This document shows positions 30,616 to 39,515 of a DNA stretch of 64,000 bases, in pieces (position 1 is the first letter of the stretch; the number at the start of each line of letters is the position of its first letter). The translations under genes were made by a program, and so were the position numbers. The DNA comes from Palaeococcus pacificus DY20341. Its GTDB lineage: Archaea > Methanobacteriota_B > Thermococci > Thermococcales > Thermococcaceae. Below the pieces are notes generated by a model. It saw only the letters and a program-made list of their open reading frames with translations, did no database searches and was not told where the DNA came from. The stretch is from positions 1,586,480-1,650,479 of the forward strand of contig NZ_CP006019.1 in the NCBI RefSeq assembly GCF_000725425.1, written 5' to 3'.

Positions 30616-32433
30616 TTAAACGTACTCCTCTAAGCCGAGCTCCTTAATCTTCTCCTCGGGTATCTTTCCGTCTCCTGCCCATCCTCTGAGAGAGTAGTAC
30701 CTCGGTAGCATCTCTTTGAGCCTTACAACATGTCCCTTGTTTGGCCCGTCCTTCACAGGCTCTCCAACCAGACGCTTTGGTAAGCTGTCCTCTTTGAGTG
30801 GTTCTAAGCCTGCTTTGAGGTTAAAGAGCCTCTCAGCATTCCATATCCTTTCTCCAATCTTAAGGTATTCCTCAGTTGTTAAGTCCCATCCAAGGGCAGC
30901 ATTTAGCATATCTCTGTAGTCATCCGCACCGAGACCAAATGTAGTAAATACACACAGACCTGCAGCATCTATTACCGCTGTTAGGTCTTGGAACACTATG
31001 AGCATCTTCACTTTGTCGTCACTTATATCGTGGGGATCCATCTTGTAGGGGTAGCCTAAAATCTCCGGACTTATCATATAATTCTTTATGTGGCATCCTC
31101 CTCTGTTGTTTGTGGCATAACCAAGACCATGACCCTCTGCACCCCTCGGGTCATAAGCCGGCAGCTCCTGTTTTTTAACCCCCATGAAGTACTCAACGCC
31201 GTTATGCATCTCCGCTAAGCGGTAGCCTCCCTCAGCGAGCTTATCTCCAAAGCCTTCTCTAAAGGTCAGCTTCTCAATGTAGTAGTGGAGAACTTCGGTG
31301 TTGCCAAACCTCAGCGGTGGGGCGTCTCCCAACTCCTCCGGCTTAATTAAACCCTTCTCATAGAGCTCCATAGCCGTTGCCAATGTTCCACCCGTCGATA
31401 TAGTGTCAAGGCCGTATTCATCACACAGGTGATTCGCTATAACTATGCTCGCCAAATCGTTTATGCCGAGGTGTGCACCGAGAGCCCATGTACTCTCATA
31501 CTCTGGTCCTTCAGTTACACCAACGGCAGGGTGCCTCGTTACCCTTCCACATCCTATTGGGCACGCAAAGCATGGTTTGTTTTTAACTAGGTACTTTGAG
31601 GCTAAAGCCTCACCGCTCTGCTCCTCGGCATACTCAAACTGGCTGTCTTGGAAGTTCCTCGTTGGATAGAGGCCGTTTTGGTTTATAATGTTCACAAGAA
31701 CAGCTGTTCCGTATTTTGGTAATCCTCCACCAGCAACTGGGTCGTTCTTAAGCTTCTCAATCTTCTCCTTTACAACGCTCATGAACTTAGCCCTATCCGC
31801 TATCTCCACTTTCTTGTGGCCCCTAACGACCACAGCTTTTAGATTCTTTGATCCCATTACAGCACCAACGCCACCTCTTCCTGCAGCCCTGTGGCCGTTG
31901 TTCATCACCGCAGCAAACCGTACTAAATTCTCACCCGCAGGACCAATTGATGCAATCTGCACTTTCTTGTCTCCAACTTCCTCTGTGAGGATCTTTTCAG
32001 TCTCGCTGACGACCTTACCCCATATGTGAGATGCATCTCTCAGCTCGACTTGGTCATCGTTTATGTAGAGGTAAACAGGATGTTCTGCTTTACCTTCGAA
32101 TATTATTGCATCCCATCCGGCAAACTTGAGTTCTGCGCCAAAAAAGCCACCTGAGTTTGCCATAGCAATATAACCCGTCAGTGGGCTCTTGGTTATTACC
32201 ATATACCTTCCGCCTGTTGGGGCAGTAGTTCCTGTTAAAGGCCCCGTAGCAAATATAAGCTTATTCTCCGGGCTGAAGGGTTCAACTTTTGGGTCAATTT
32301 CCTTTAAGAGGAAGTGTATGCCAAATCCCCTTGTCCCAAGCCATTTCTTTGCAAACTCCTCATCAATCTTTTCCTCACTAATCTTTCCGGTTGTCAAATT
32401 TACCCTCAAAATTTTCCCTTGGTATCCATACAT
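30616..32433 (-). CDS. aor: Tungsten-containing aldehyde:ferredoxin oxidoreductase
   Basis: A 605-aa enzyme that oxidises aldehydes to acids with ferredoxin as acceptor. The N-terminal half binds bis-tungstopterin (TGPLTGTTAPTGGRY near residue 68; AAGRGGVGAVMGSKNLKAV near 182). The [4Fe-4S] ligands are in CFACPIGCGR (near residues 288-297) and in DAAGLCVFTTFG (near residue 494). The length is that of P. furiosus AOR. ATG 32433 follows GGTGG. It leads the AOR-MoaD-radical SAM operon. The promoter region 32440-32620 contains TTTAAATGG as a TATA-like box. The substrate is probably a range of amino-acid-derived aldehydes, as for the P. furiosus enzyme. Confidence 0.96.
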   Translation of the reverse strand: MYGYQGKILRVNLTTGKISEEKIDEEFAKKWLGTRGFGIHFLLKEIDPKVEPFSPENKLIFATGPLTGTTAPTGGRYMVITKSPLTGYIAMANSGGFFGAELKFAGWDAIIFEGKAEHPVYLYINDDQVELRDASHIWGKVVSETEKILTEEVGDKKVQIASIGPAGENLVRFAAVMNNGHRAAGRGGVGAVMGSKNLKAVVVRGHKKVEIADRAKFMSVVKEKIEKLKNDPVAGGGLPKYGTAVLVNIINQNGLYPTRNFQDSQFEYAEEQSGEALASKYLVKNKPCFACPIGCGRVTRHPAVGVTEGPEYESTWALGAHLGINDLASIVIANHLCDEYGLDTISTGGTLATAMELYEKGLIKPEELGDAPPLRFGNTEVLHYYIEKLTFREGFGDKLAEGGYRLAEMHNGVEYFMGVKKQELPAYDPRGAEGHGLGYATNNRGGCHIKNYMISPEILGYPYKMDPHDISDDKVKMLIVFQDLTAVIDAAGLCVFTTFGLGADDYRDMLNAALGWDLTTEEYLKIGERIWNAERLFNLKAGLEPLKEDSLPKRLVGEPVKDGPNKGHVVRLKEMLPRYYSLRGWAGDGKIPEEKIKELGLEEYV

Positions 32434-32619
32434 AGCCACCACTTCCTAGAGACATATCAAGATAGTTTTGAAATTGATCCATTTAAACTTGACGAAAGTA
32501 AAACAATTTGCTGAAATCAAAAAGTTAAACACATTTGTTTTAATCCATGAAAAAGTTTTCACAATAGGTATCAAAACCAACAAAAGGGAAGCATAACAAA
32601 AACAAAATGCAAAAAGCAG

Positions 32620-34539
32620 TTAAGCACTCCTTAAGGGTAGGGCCTCTCTAACCCTCTTTATGAGGTCTCCTTTCTTTCCATTGTCGTCAAGTGCTATCTC
32701 CAACACTTGATCTATAGTCTCGACGGGGATTATTTCTATTTTTTCAGCTTTGTCTGGGCTTAGGAAGACATCCTTCTCATTGCTCTTTGGAATGATCACT
32801 TGCTTTATGCCCGCCTCTATTGCCGCTTCTATCTTTGGTGTTGTGCCTCCAATTGGCAAAACTTCGCCCCTAACACTCAACGAACCTGTCATTGCAACGC
32901 TCTGCTTTATTGGAATTTCCTCCAAGGCAGAGATCACAGCTGTAGCTACGCTTATGCTTGCAGAGTCACCTTCTACGCCCTCATAGGTTTGAAGGAACTG
33001 CACGTGTATATCGTAGTTGCTTATGTCTTCCCCTTTGTAGCGCTTTATTATCGCCGAGACGTTTTGAACTGCCTCTTTAGCTATCTCACCGAGCTTACCT
33101 GTAACTATAATTTTACCCTCTTCTCTGCTCGCTGCTGGTGCAACAACGGCTTCAATTGGCAAGACGATACCGCTCTGCTCACCTATTACTGCAAGGCCGT
33201 TAACCCTTCCAATCTCACCGCCTTCACTCTTGATAACCTGGTATTCCTTCTTGTTTTCAATGTACCAATCTGCAAGCTGTTTTTCTAGAGGCTTAGCCAT
33301 TTTTAAAGCCTTTAATACATGCTCTCTCGTAACATGCTTAGCACCTTCTCTAATGGCAATGTCTCCTGCTGCTCTGATAACACCACCTAAATCCCTTAAG
33401 CGAAGCGTTAAATGGCCTTTTCTTCCAGCTCTCTTTTGAGCCTCCCTTACTATTTCCTCAACAGCTTCTTTGGTAAAGTGGGGTATCTTTCCGTCCTTCT
33501 TGACTTCTTGAGCCACGAATTGGACTAACTTTTTCCTGTTTTCTAATGTGTCAGGCATAGTTGTTCTCATGTAAATCTCGTAACCATAACCTCTAATCCT
33601 CGATCTTAAAGCGGGGTGCATTTTATCAACGGTGTCCAAGTTACCTGCAGCAATTAAGATGAAGTCACATGGCACGGGTTCCGTCCTTACCATGGCACCA
33701 CTTGAAAGCTCGCTTTGTCCGGTAATTGACATTTTCTTTTCCTGCATAGCCGTGAGCAAGCTCTGCTGCATTTTTATGTTAAGTGTAGCTATCTCATCTA
33801 TAAAGAGCACTCCTTTGTTAGCCCTATGAATCATTCCGGGCTCTACTCTCTCATGTGCAGGTGTTCCAAGACCACCGCTTTGGAATGGGTCGTGTCTAAC
33901 ATCTCCAAGCAGGGCACCAGCGTGAGCACCTGTAGCATCAACGAAGGGGGCCTTTCTTTTTCCACAGTTGTCAACCAAAAGCTTTGGAACTAAAGCTTGG
34001 TTTTTAAGCCTCAGGTTTGAGATTGCCATTAGTGAAACTATCAGCACGAACAAACCAAAGAGGAGTGTCTGCGGTCCTGGTTCCATTATTACTGCAATTA
34101 CTATTACAAAGAGCACAAAGAGCAAGAGATAGGACTTTATGTTCTCCTGTTCCTTTGCCTTCTGCCGGTATTTCTCAACAATCCTCTTTCCCTGGCACGC
34201 TGGAACTGTCTTGATCTTTGGCATGTTTTCGTCTTCTGGATTTGGAAACACCAAAATGTCCTCTAGCTCCTCCGTAGGCAAAAGTTCGGCCATCGCTTGA
34301 CCCAACATAGACTTACCTGTTCCGGGTTCACCTATTAAAAGGACGTGCCTCTTTTGTTTTGCAGCAGTTTTAATGACCTCGACAGCATGATCTTGCCCAA
34401 TAACTTGATCTATCAACTTGTCTGGGATTTCAACATCTTCTGTGGTTTTTAAATCAACCCCCAAATCTAGACTCTCCCCATAAGTCTGAAGAGCCTCCTC
34501 ATTAGCATTAATTTTTTCTTCATTTAGGGGCTCGCTCAT
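32620..34539 (-). CDS. lon: Membrane-anchored ATP-dependent protease LonB
   Basis: A 639-aa archaeal Lon. Order: AAA+ domain with Walker [17 protein letters not shown] (near residue 57), a membrane insert of two helices ([16 protein letters not shown] and [14 protein letters not shown]), Walker [10 protein letters not shown], sensor and lid regions, and the proteolytic domain with the Ser of [13 protein letters not shown] (near residue 525) and the Lys of [14 protein letters not shown]. No intein is present, unlike some Pyrococcus lon genes. GAAGGTG lies 6 nt upstream of ATG 34539. Single-gene unit by context. Confidence 0.95.
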   Translation of the reverse strand: MSEPLNEEKINANEEALQTYGESLDLGVDLKTTEDVEIPDKLIDQVIGQDHAVEVIKTAAKQKRHVLLIGEPGTGKSMLGQAMAELLPTEELEDILVFPNPEDENMPKIKTVPACQGKRIVEKYRQKAKEQENIKSYLLLFVLFVIVIAVIMEPGPQTLLFGLFVLIVSLMAISNLRLKNQALVPKLLVDNCGKRKAPFVDATGAHAGALLGDVRHDPFQSGGLGTPAHERVEPGMIHRANKGVLFIDEIATLNIKMQQSLLTAMQEKKMSITGQSELSSGAMVRTEPVPCDFILIAAGNLDTVDKMHPALRSRIRGYGYEIYMRTTMPDTLENRKKLVQFVAQEVKKDGKIPHFTKEAVEEIVREAQKRAGRKGHLTLRLRDLGGVIRAAGDIAIREGAKHVTREHVLKALKMAKPLEKQLADWYIENKKEYQVIKSEGGEIGRVNGLAVIGEQSGIVLPIEAVVAPAASREEGKIIVTGKLGEIAKEAVQNVSAIIKRYKGEDISNYDIHVQFLQTYEGVEGDSASISVATAVISALEEIPIKQSVAMTGSLSVRGEVLPIGGTTPKIEAAIEAGIKQVIIPKSNEKDVFLSPDKAEKIEIIPVETIDQVLEIALDDNGKKGDLIKRVREALPLRSA

Positions 34540-34644
34540 TTCAAACACCTTCATCTCTCTTCATGTGGACTTGAGTGTAATAATCTTATAAAGTTTTGTG
34601 AAGAGGCAGTAGAATGTGATGGAGGGGAAATAAAAAGCACTCCC

Positions 34645-37302
34645 CTAAGAGAAGAAGAGAATCACAGCATCGCCAACGACGGCTGTTTTTACTTCTTCAC
34701 CCTCACTGAAGACTGCTTTTCTTATGACGATCTCTTCCTTGCCGAGCTCGACTTTTCCTCCTTCAACCTCAAACTCAACTTTTCCGCTTTCCTTGAGGGC
34801 TTTTGCAACACTCTCAGCGTTCTCCTTGAGGTAGGCGCTTATCTTTGGAACCAGCTTTCCGTACTTCGGTCCAACGAGCTTGAAGTTGGGCTTTATCTCA
34901 AGTATGCGCTCCTCAAGATCTGGCTCACCTTTGATGACCTCTAATTTTTCTATGTTCATTGTTCCTGCTATATCTTTCTCAATTTGTTTCAGCACTTCAT
35001 AGGAGTCCAAAGTGTATATGGCAACGTGCTTGAGCTTAGCATTTAGTGAGAGGCCGTGAGAGTTCTTGTAGCGGCGCATTGCACCGATGACTTCGCTTGC
35101 AAATTCACCAAGCCTCTCCGCTTCCTCGTCAACACGCTCCTCCCTATAAGCGGGCCACTCGAGGAGGTGTATACTTTTAGCTCCAACCTTGTGCTTGAAG
35201 ACCTCTTGATAAAGCTCCTCCGTGATGTGTGGTGCTAATGGCGCCAACAGGAGGAGTATGTTGTATAACAGCTCATGCAGCGCCACCTTAGCTTTGAGCT
35301 TGCTCTCTTCGTCATCTCCGTACAGGCGGTACTTGATCATCTCTATGTAATCATCAGCAACCTCGTGCCATATGAACGTCATTAGCTCCCTCGTGAAGAG
35401 GTTGAAGCGGTAGCTATCCATTTCCTCGGTAGCGAACTTGATTAGCCTGTGCAGGCGGGAGAGTATCCATCTATCGAGCGGCTCAAGCTCAATCTCCTTG
35501 TGCTTTTCATAGTCAAAGTCTTTGATATGGCGCTCGGCAAACCTAAAGACGTTCCAAAGCTTTTGGAGGAATCTATAATTGTAGTCAACTGTCTCCCACT
35601 TGAATGGGTGATCCTCTCCAGGAGGAGCCAAAGCAGTCCAAATCCTTACCGCATCGGCTCCATACTTTGGAATAACTTCTTCTGGAGTTATGACGTTTCC
35701 TAAGCTTTTGCTCATCTTCCTTCCATCTGGGCCAGCTACCATACCATTTATCATTATATCGTGCCATGGCTTTTGCCCAGTGAGGACGTAGCTCCTGAAT
35801 ATGGTGTAGAATGCCCATGTTCTTATGATCTCGTGTCCTTGCGGCCTGAGTGCGGTTGGGAAGTTAATCTTAAACCACTCCTCGTCCCTCTTCCACTTTG
35901 TGATAGCGAGAGGACTAATTGAGGAGTCAACCCAGCAGTCGAGGACATCCTTAGCTCCTTCAAGCTCACCGCCACACTTTGGACATCTCTCAACGGGCGG
36001 CTTGTCAAATCTTGGGTCAACGGGTAAATCTTCCTCTTTAGCGGGCACTATGTGGCCGCACTCCTTACACACCCAGAATGGAATTGGAGTTCCAAATACC
36101 CTCTGCCTGCTGATGACCCAGTCCCAGTCCATTGATTCGGCCCAATCTTTGAGCCTGAGGAACATGTCCTCTGGATACCAGTTTATTTGCTCCGCTACCT
36201 TTACGATGTCTTCAGTAAAGTCTTTTACTTTGATAAACCACTGCTTCTTTGGCAATAGTTCAATTGGGGCTTTACATGAGCTCCTCTCTGTGTGCCTCAA
36301 CACGCGGTGGTGAACTTTCTTCTTTTGATAGAGCAAGCCCAGTTCTTCCAAGTCCTTTGCTATAGCATCTCTAGCTTCTTCGGATGTCAGGCCTTTATAT
36401 TTACCCGCATTCTCATTAAGAGTTCCGTCCTCGTTTATGGTAATTATTACGGGCAGCTTATAGCGCTTTTGCCAAACTACGTCCTGCTCATCACCGTAAG
36501 TACAGTTATAGACGGCACCAGTTCCAAAGCTTGGATCAACATCTTTATCCGCTATTATTGGAACTTCACGTTCGAATATTGGGAGATTTACTTTCTTACC
36601 CACCTTATCCTTGTAGCGCTCATCATCAGGGTGAACGAAAACAGCTACACAAGCAGGCATTAGTTCTGGTCTCGTAGTGGCTATTGGGATATAGTCATCT
36701 TCACCAGCTATGGGGAGCTTTATGTAGTAGAGGTAGCCATCCTCTTCGACGTAGCCGACTTCGGCCTTCGCTAGTGAGGTTCTACACCTTGGGCACCAAT
36801 AGACGGGGTGCTTATCTTGATATAGCATTCCCTTCTTGTAGAACTCCAAAAGGGACTTTTGAACTAAAGCCTTGTACTCCTCATCCATTGTGTGGTACTC
36901 CAAGTCCCAATCAGCGGAATAACCTATTTGAATGAACTGATTCCTCATTGCTTCAATAGCTTCCCAAGTCCACTCTATACATTTCTTGAGAAACTTCTCT
37001 GGCTCGTCCTTGCTTATACCGAATTCTTTCTCTACTTTAAGCTCCGTTGGAAGTCCATGATTGTCAAAACCTTGAGGAAAGAGAACGTTATAACCCCTCA
37101 TTCTCTTGTATCTCGCTATGATGTCAATCCAAGTGTGGCTCAAAACGTGGCCTAAGTGAAGGGTTCCAGAAGTGAACGGGGGTGGAGTGTCTATAGCGTA
37201 AGCGGGCCTCTTCTCATCGAGCTCATACTTATATATCTTCTCATTCAACCAGAACTTTTGCCACTTGGGCTCAATATCCTTTGGATTGTATGTTTTCTGC
37301 AT
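34645..37302 (-). CDS. valS: Valyl-tRNA synthetase
   Basis: An 885-aa class I aminoacyl-tRNA synthetase. HIGH-type motif PPPFTSGTLHLGHVLSH (about residues 40-56), a large editing domain (about 170-370), a zinc-type CKECGHI...CPKCGG region near residue 412-440, the KMSKS motif GRKMSKSLGNV (about 532-542), the anticodon-binding helical domain and a C-terminal arm. ATG 37302 follows GGAGAGGTGG. It is a single gene between lon and a secreted protein; tRNA-Val(GAC) at 55071-55148 is one of its substrates. Confidence 0.97.
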   Translation of the reverse strand: MQKTYNPKDIEPKWQKFWLNEKIYKYELDEKRPAYAIDTPPPFTSGTLHLGHVLSHTWIDIIARYKRMRGYNVLFPQGFDNHGLPTELKVEKEFGISKDEPEKFLKKCIEWTWEAIEAMRNQFIQIGYSADWDLEYHTMDEEYKALVQKSLLEFYKKGMLYQDKHPVYWCPRCRTSLAKAEVGYVEEDGYLYYIKLPIAGEDDYIPIATTRPELMPACVAVFVHPDDERYKDKVGKKVNLPIFEREVPIIADKDVDPSFGTGAVYNCTYGDEQDVVWQKRYKLPVIITINEDGTLNENAGKYKGLTSEEARDAIAKDLEELGLLYQKKKVHHRVLRHTERSSCKAPIELLPKKQWFIKVKDFTEDIVKVAEQINWYPEDMFLRLKDWAESMDWDWVISRQRVFGTPIPFWVCKECGHIVPAKEEDLPVDPRFDKPPVERCPKCGGELEGAKDVLDCWVDSSISPLAITKWKRDEEWFKINFPTALRPQGHEIIRTWAFYTIFRSYVLTGQKPWHDIMINGMVAGPDGRKMSKSLGNVITPEEVIPKYGADAVRIWTALAPPGEDHPFKWETVDYNYRFLQKLWNVFRFAERHIKDFDYEKHKEIELEPLDRWILSRLHRLIKFATEEMDSYRFNLFTRELMTFIWHEVADDYIEMIKYRLYGDDEESKLKAKVALHELLYNILLLLAPLAPHITEELYQEVFKHKVGAKSIHLLEWPAYREERVDEEAERLGEFASEVIGAMRRYKNSHGLSLNAKLKHVAIYTLDSYEVLKQIEKDIAGTMNIEKLEVIKGEPDLEERILEIKPNFKLVGPKYGKLVPKISAYLKENAESVAKALKESGKVEFEVEGGKVELGKEEIVIRKAVFSEGEEVKTAVVGDAVILFFS

Positions 37303-37472
37303 AATACCACCTCTCCTTGCCTTAGTTGTGGCAGTTGAGATATAGGTTTTTCTATGGGTGAGTATTTAAAAAGTCTACCAAAGTTTTGCCTTTAATTTTT
37401 TCCCTTGTTAAGCGGGCACAGTTGAAAGGGCTTAAATATATCCTAAGCGTAAAGTAATATCAGGTGAACGGT

Positions 37473-39515
37473 ATGAAGAAAATAGGCCTAATTTTATCAG
37501 TGCTCTTATTATTTTCGTTATTGAGTGTGAGATTAGCTGCGGGAGCGGTATTTATAGAGAATCCACAGCCTCCGATAGTCCTCTTGGGAACACCATATCC
37601 CAAATACCTCTCTATCGCCCCCAATGAAAGCTTTACAGTGTACTTTTATATTGTCGAAGACCTAGATATAGCCGATGTAAAAGCATATTACAGGGTGAAC
37701 AATGGCGAATGGATTTTCAGATATCCAAACCAAGCCCCTGTGAGTGAGAATAGAAAGGTTTATGACTCTCTTTTTGGACGCTTTACAACCACAAACATAA
37801 CTTTACGGACTTTCTTTGGAAAGATAGAAATACCCCCACAAAGCCCAGGTTCAAAAGTGGAGTTTAAAGTGGTCGTAGAAGATGTGGAAGGCCATGTAGT
37901 TGAGAGCCAAACAGGTGTTTATTTCGTCTCAAACCCGGAGGGGGTTAAAGTCTTAATAGTCGACCCCAGCGTAAAGACGAGGCTCCTATTGAACAACTTA
38001 GAGAACATAGAAACCATGGTAAACGCAACTAAAAAGGGATATCCTTATGATCTGAGCGATTTTGAGGATATAATAAAAGATCTAAAGCCAGTAAAAGAAT
38101 ATCAAGACCTTTTCCCAGAGCATCACTGGGAGTTTTTAGGAGAAAGGTATAACATAGTCATAGTGAGTCCAGAAGAGTTTGGGAGTGCATTGGAGGAGTT
38201 CAAGCCAAAAGTGGTTATTTTATCAAACCTGTGGATGAAGGAGTGGGCTATTTCTCAGGGAGACATTAAAAAGCTGATTGACTACTTAAGAGAAAACAAC
38301 GGGGGTTTAATAGTTACCCATGGGACGCTCTACGATGGAGTGGCAAATATAAACGGCACGTTAGAGTTTTTAGGGCCGAACCACATTGGAACTCTTGAAA
38401 ACCCCAGTGAAGGGCTAGCATTTGCTCTGGGACTTTACATGCTGCCTGTTCTTGAGGAGATGAAGTCTAAAGCATTAGAGACAGGAAAAGGAGGTATCAC
38501 TGAAATACCCACAGTACAATCATTTTTAACCTCAAAAGGGAAGCTCACCGTGAGGAATTTAAACATCATAAAAAGCCACTCTTCACTCGACTATTCGTCT
38601 AATGAGACATACAGTGAATTTGGATGGCAGTACATACTCCCAGAGACGAGTTTAAGCTTTGCAAAGCCCAAAATTAGAACACTAAAAGAAGACACGAAAA
38701 AGAGCTTATCAAAACTGGCAGCTCTGCAAGACGCTAAATTTGGAGGCTCAGCATACTTAAAGGCTCTCTACGCATTAGACTTCCCGTTAATAGACGCAGT
38801 TCAAAAAATGAAAGTAGAAGACGATAAGGTAATACTAACTGTTGCCACAGATGAGATAACGCTGAATCTAAATCAAGGGACACTCGAAAAAGTGAGGCTC
38901 CTAAAAGCCATAAACAGAGATTTGGTTGATATAAGCGCACTCTCAAGTGACTACATGCTTTCTATAATAACTAAAGACGAAAAAGCAAGGGGCGACGGCA
39001 TAAGAAGTGTATACATCTCATTCAACATTGAAGCTGGAGGCAAAGAGGAGTTTGATATCCTAGGAGATTTAGTAGAGTGGGCATCACAGTTCCACCCAGT
39101 TCAAACATTCGCTCCAATAGTGCAGGCCACAATACTCTCAAATGACATCGATTGGAACATAAAGGGCAAAGAGTTACAGAATAGACTCGAATCAATGGGT
39201 GCAATAGCTAAGAGAGTCACTGCAGGAGAGTTCGAAAGCTACAAAGGCTCGAGGTTAATATTCATTTTAGGCGGACCAAAGGCCTATGACGGCGTTGGTG
39301 ACTACGTAAAGCAGGTGTTGAGTGAGGAAGAGCAGGAGAGAGTAATAAAGGGAGAGCAGAGCATATTCATAAAGAGGAATGTTTGGGCAGAGGGACAGAT
39401 AGTGATAGTAATAGCCGGACAGGGAAGAACAGAAACAGGAATGAAAGTTGGGCTCTATGAAAGCGGCCTTGACCACGAGTATATGAACTACTTGGCCGAC
39501 TTTTTGGTCGGCTGA
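37473..39515 (+). CDS. Secreted protein with GATase-like and S-layer-like domains
   Basis: A 680-aa exported protein: signal peptide (MKKIGLILSVLLLFSLLSVRLAAG), a beta-rich N-terminal domain (residues about 25-155), a Rossmann/class I glutamine-amidotransferase-like domain (VKVLIVDPSVKTRLLL near 161; KVVILSNLWMKEW near 252; GGLIVTHGTLYDG near 276) and a C-terminal part (IFILGGPKAYDGVGDYV, VIVIAGQGRTETGM) that resembles archaeal S-layer C-terminal segments. Function unknown; surface location inferred. GGTGA precedes ATG 37473; the TATA-like TTAAATATATCC lies about 40 bp upstream. Its 3' end overlaps the convergent gene by 28 bp. Confidence 0.8.
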   Translation: MKKIGLILSVLLLFSLLSVRLAAGAVFIENPQPPIVLLGTPYPKYLSIAPNESFTVYFYIVEDLDIADVKAYYRVNNGEWIFRYPNQAPVSENRKVYDSLFGRFTTTNITLRTFFGKIEIPPQSPGSKVEFKVVVEDVEGHVVESQTGVYFVSNPEGVKVLIVDPSVKTRLLLNNLENIETMVNATKKGYPYDLSDFEDIIKDLKPVKEYQDLFPEHHWEFLGERYNIVIVSPEEFGSALEEFKPKVVILSNLWMKEWAISQGDIKKLIDYLRENNGGLIVTHGTLYDGVANINGTLEFLGPNHIGTLENPSEGLAFALGLYMLPVLEEMKSKALETGKGGITEIPTVQSFLTSKGKLTVRNLNIIKSHSSLDYSSNETYSEFGWQYILPETSLSFAKPKIRTLKEDTKKSLSKLAALQDAKFGGSAYLKALYALDFPLIDAVQKMKVEDDKVILTVATDEITLNLNQGTLEKVRLLKAINRDLVDISALSSDYMLSIITKDEKARGDGIRSVYISFNIEAGGKEEFDILGDLVEWASQFHPVQTFAPIVQATILSNDIDWNIKGKELQNRLESMGAIAKRVTAGEFESYKGSRLIFILGGPKAYDGVGDYVKQVLSEEEQERVIKGEQSIFIKRNVWAEGQIVIVIAGQGRTETGMKVGLYESGLDHEYMNYLADFLVG

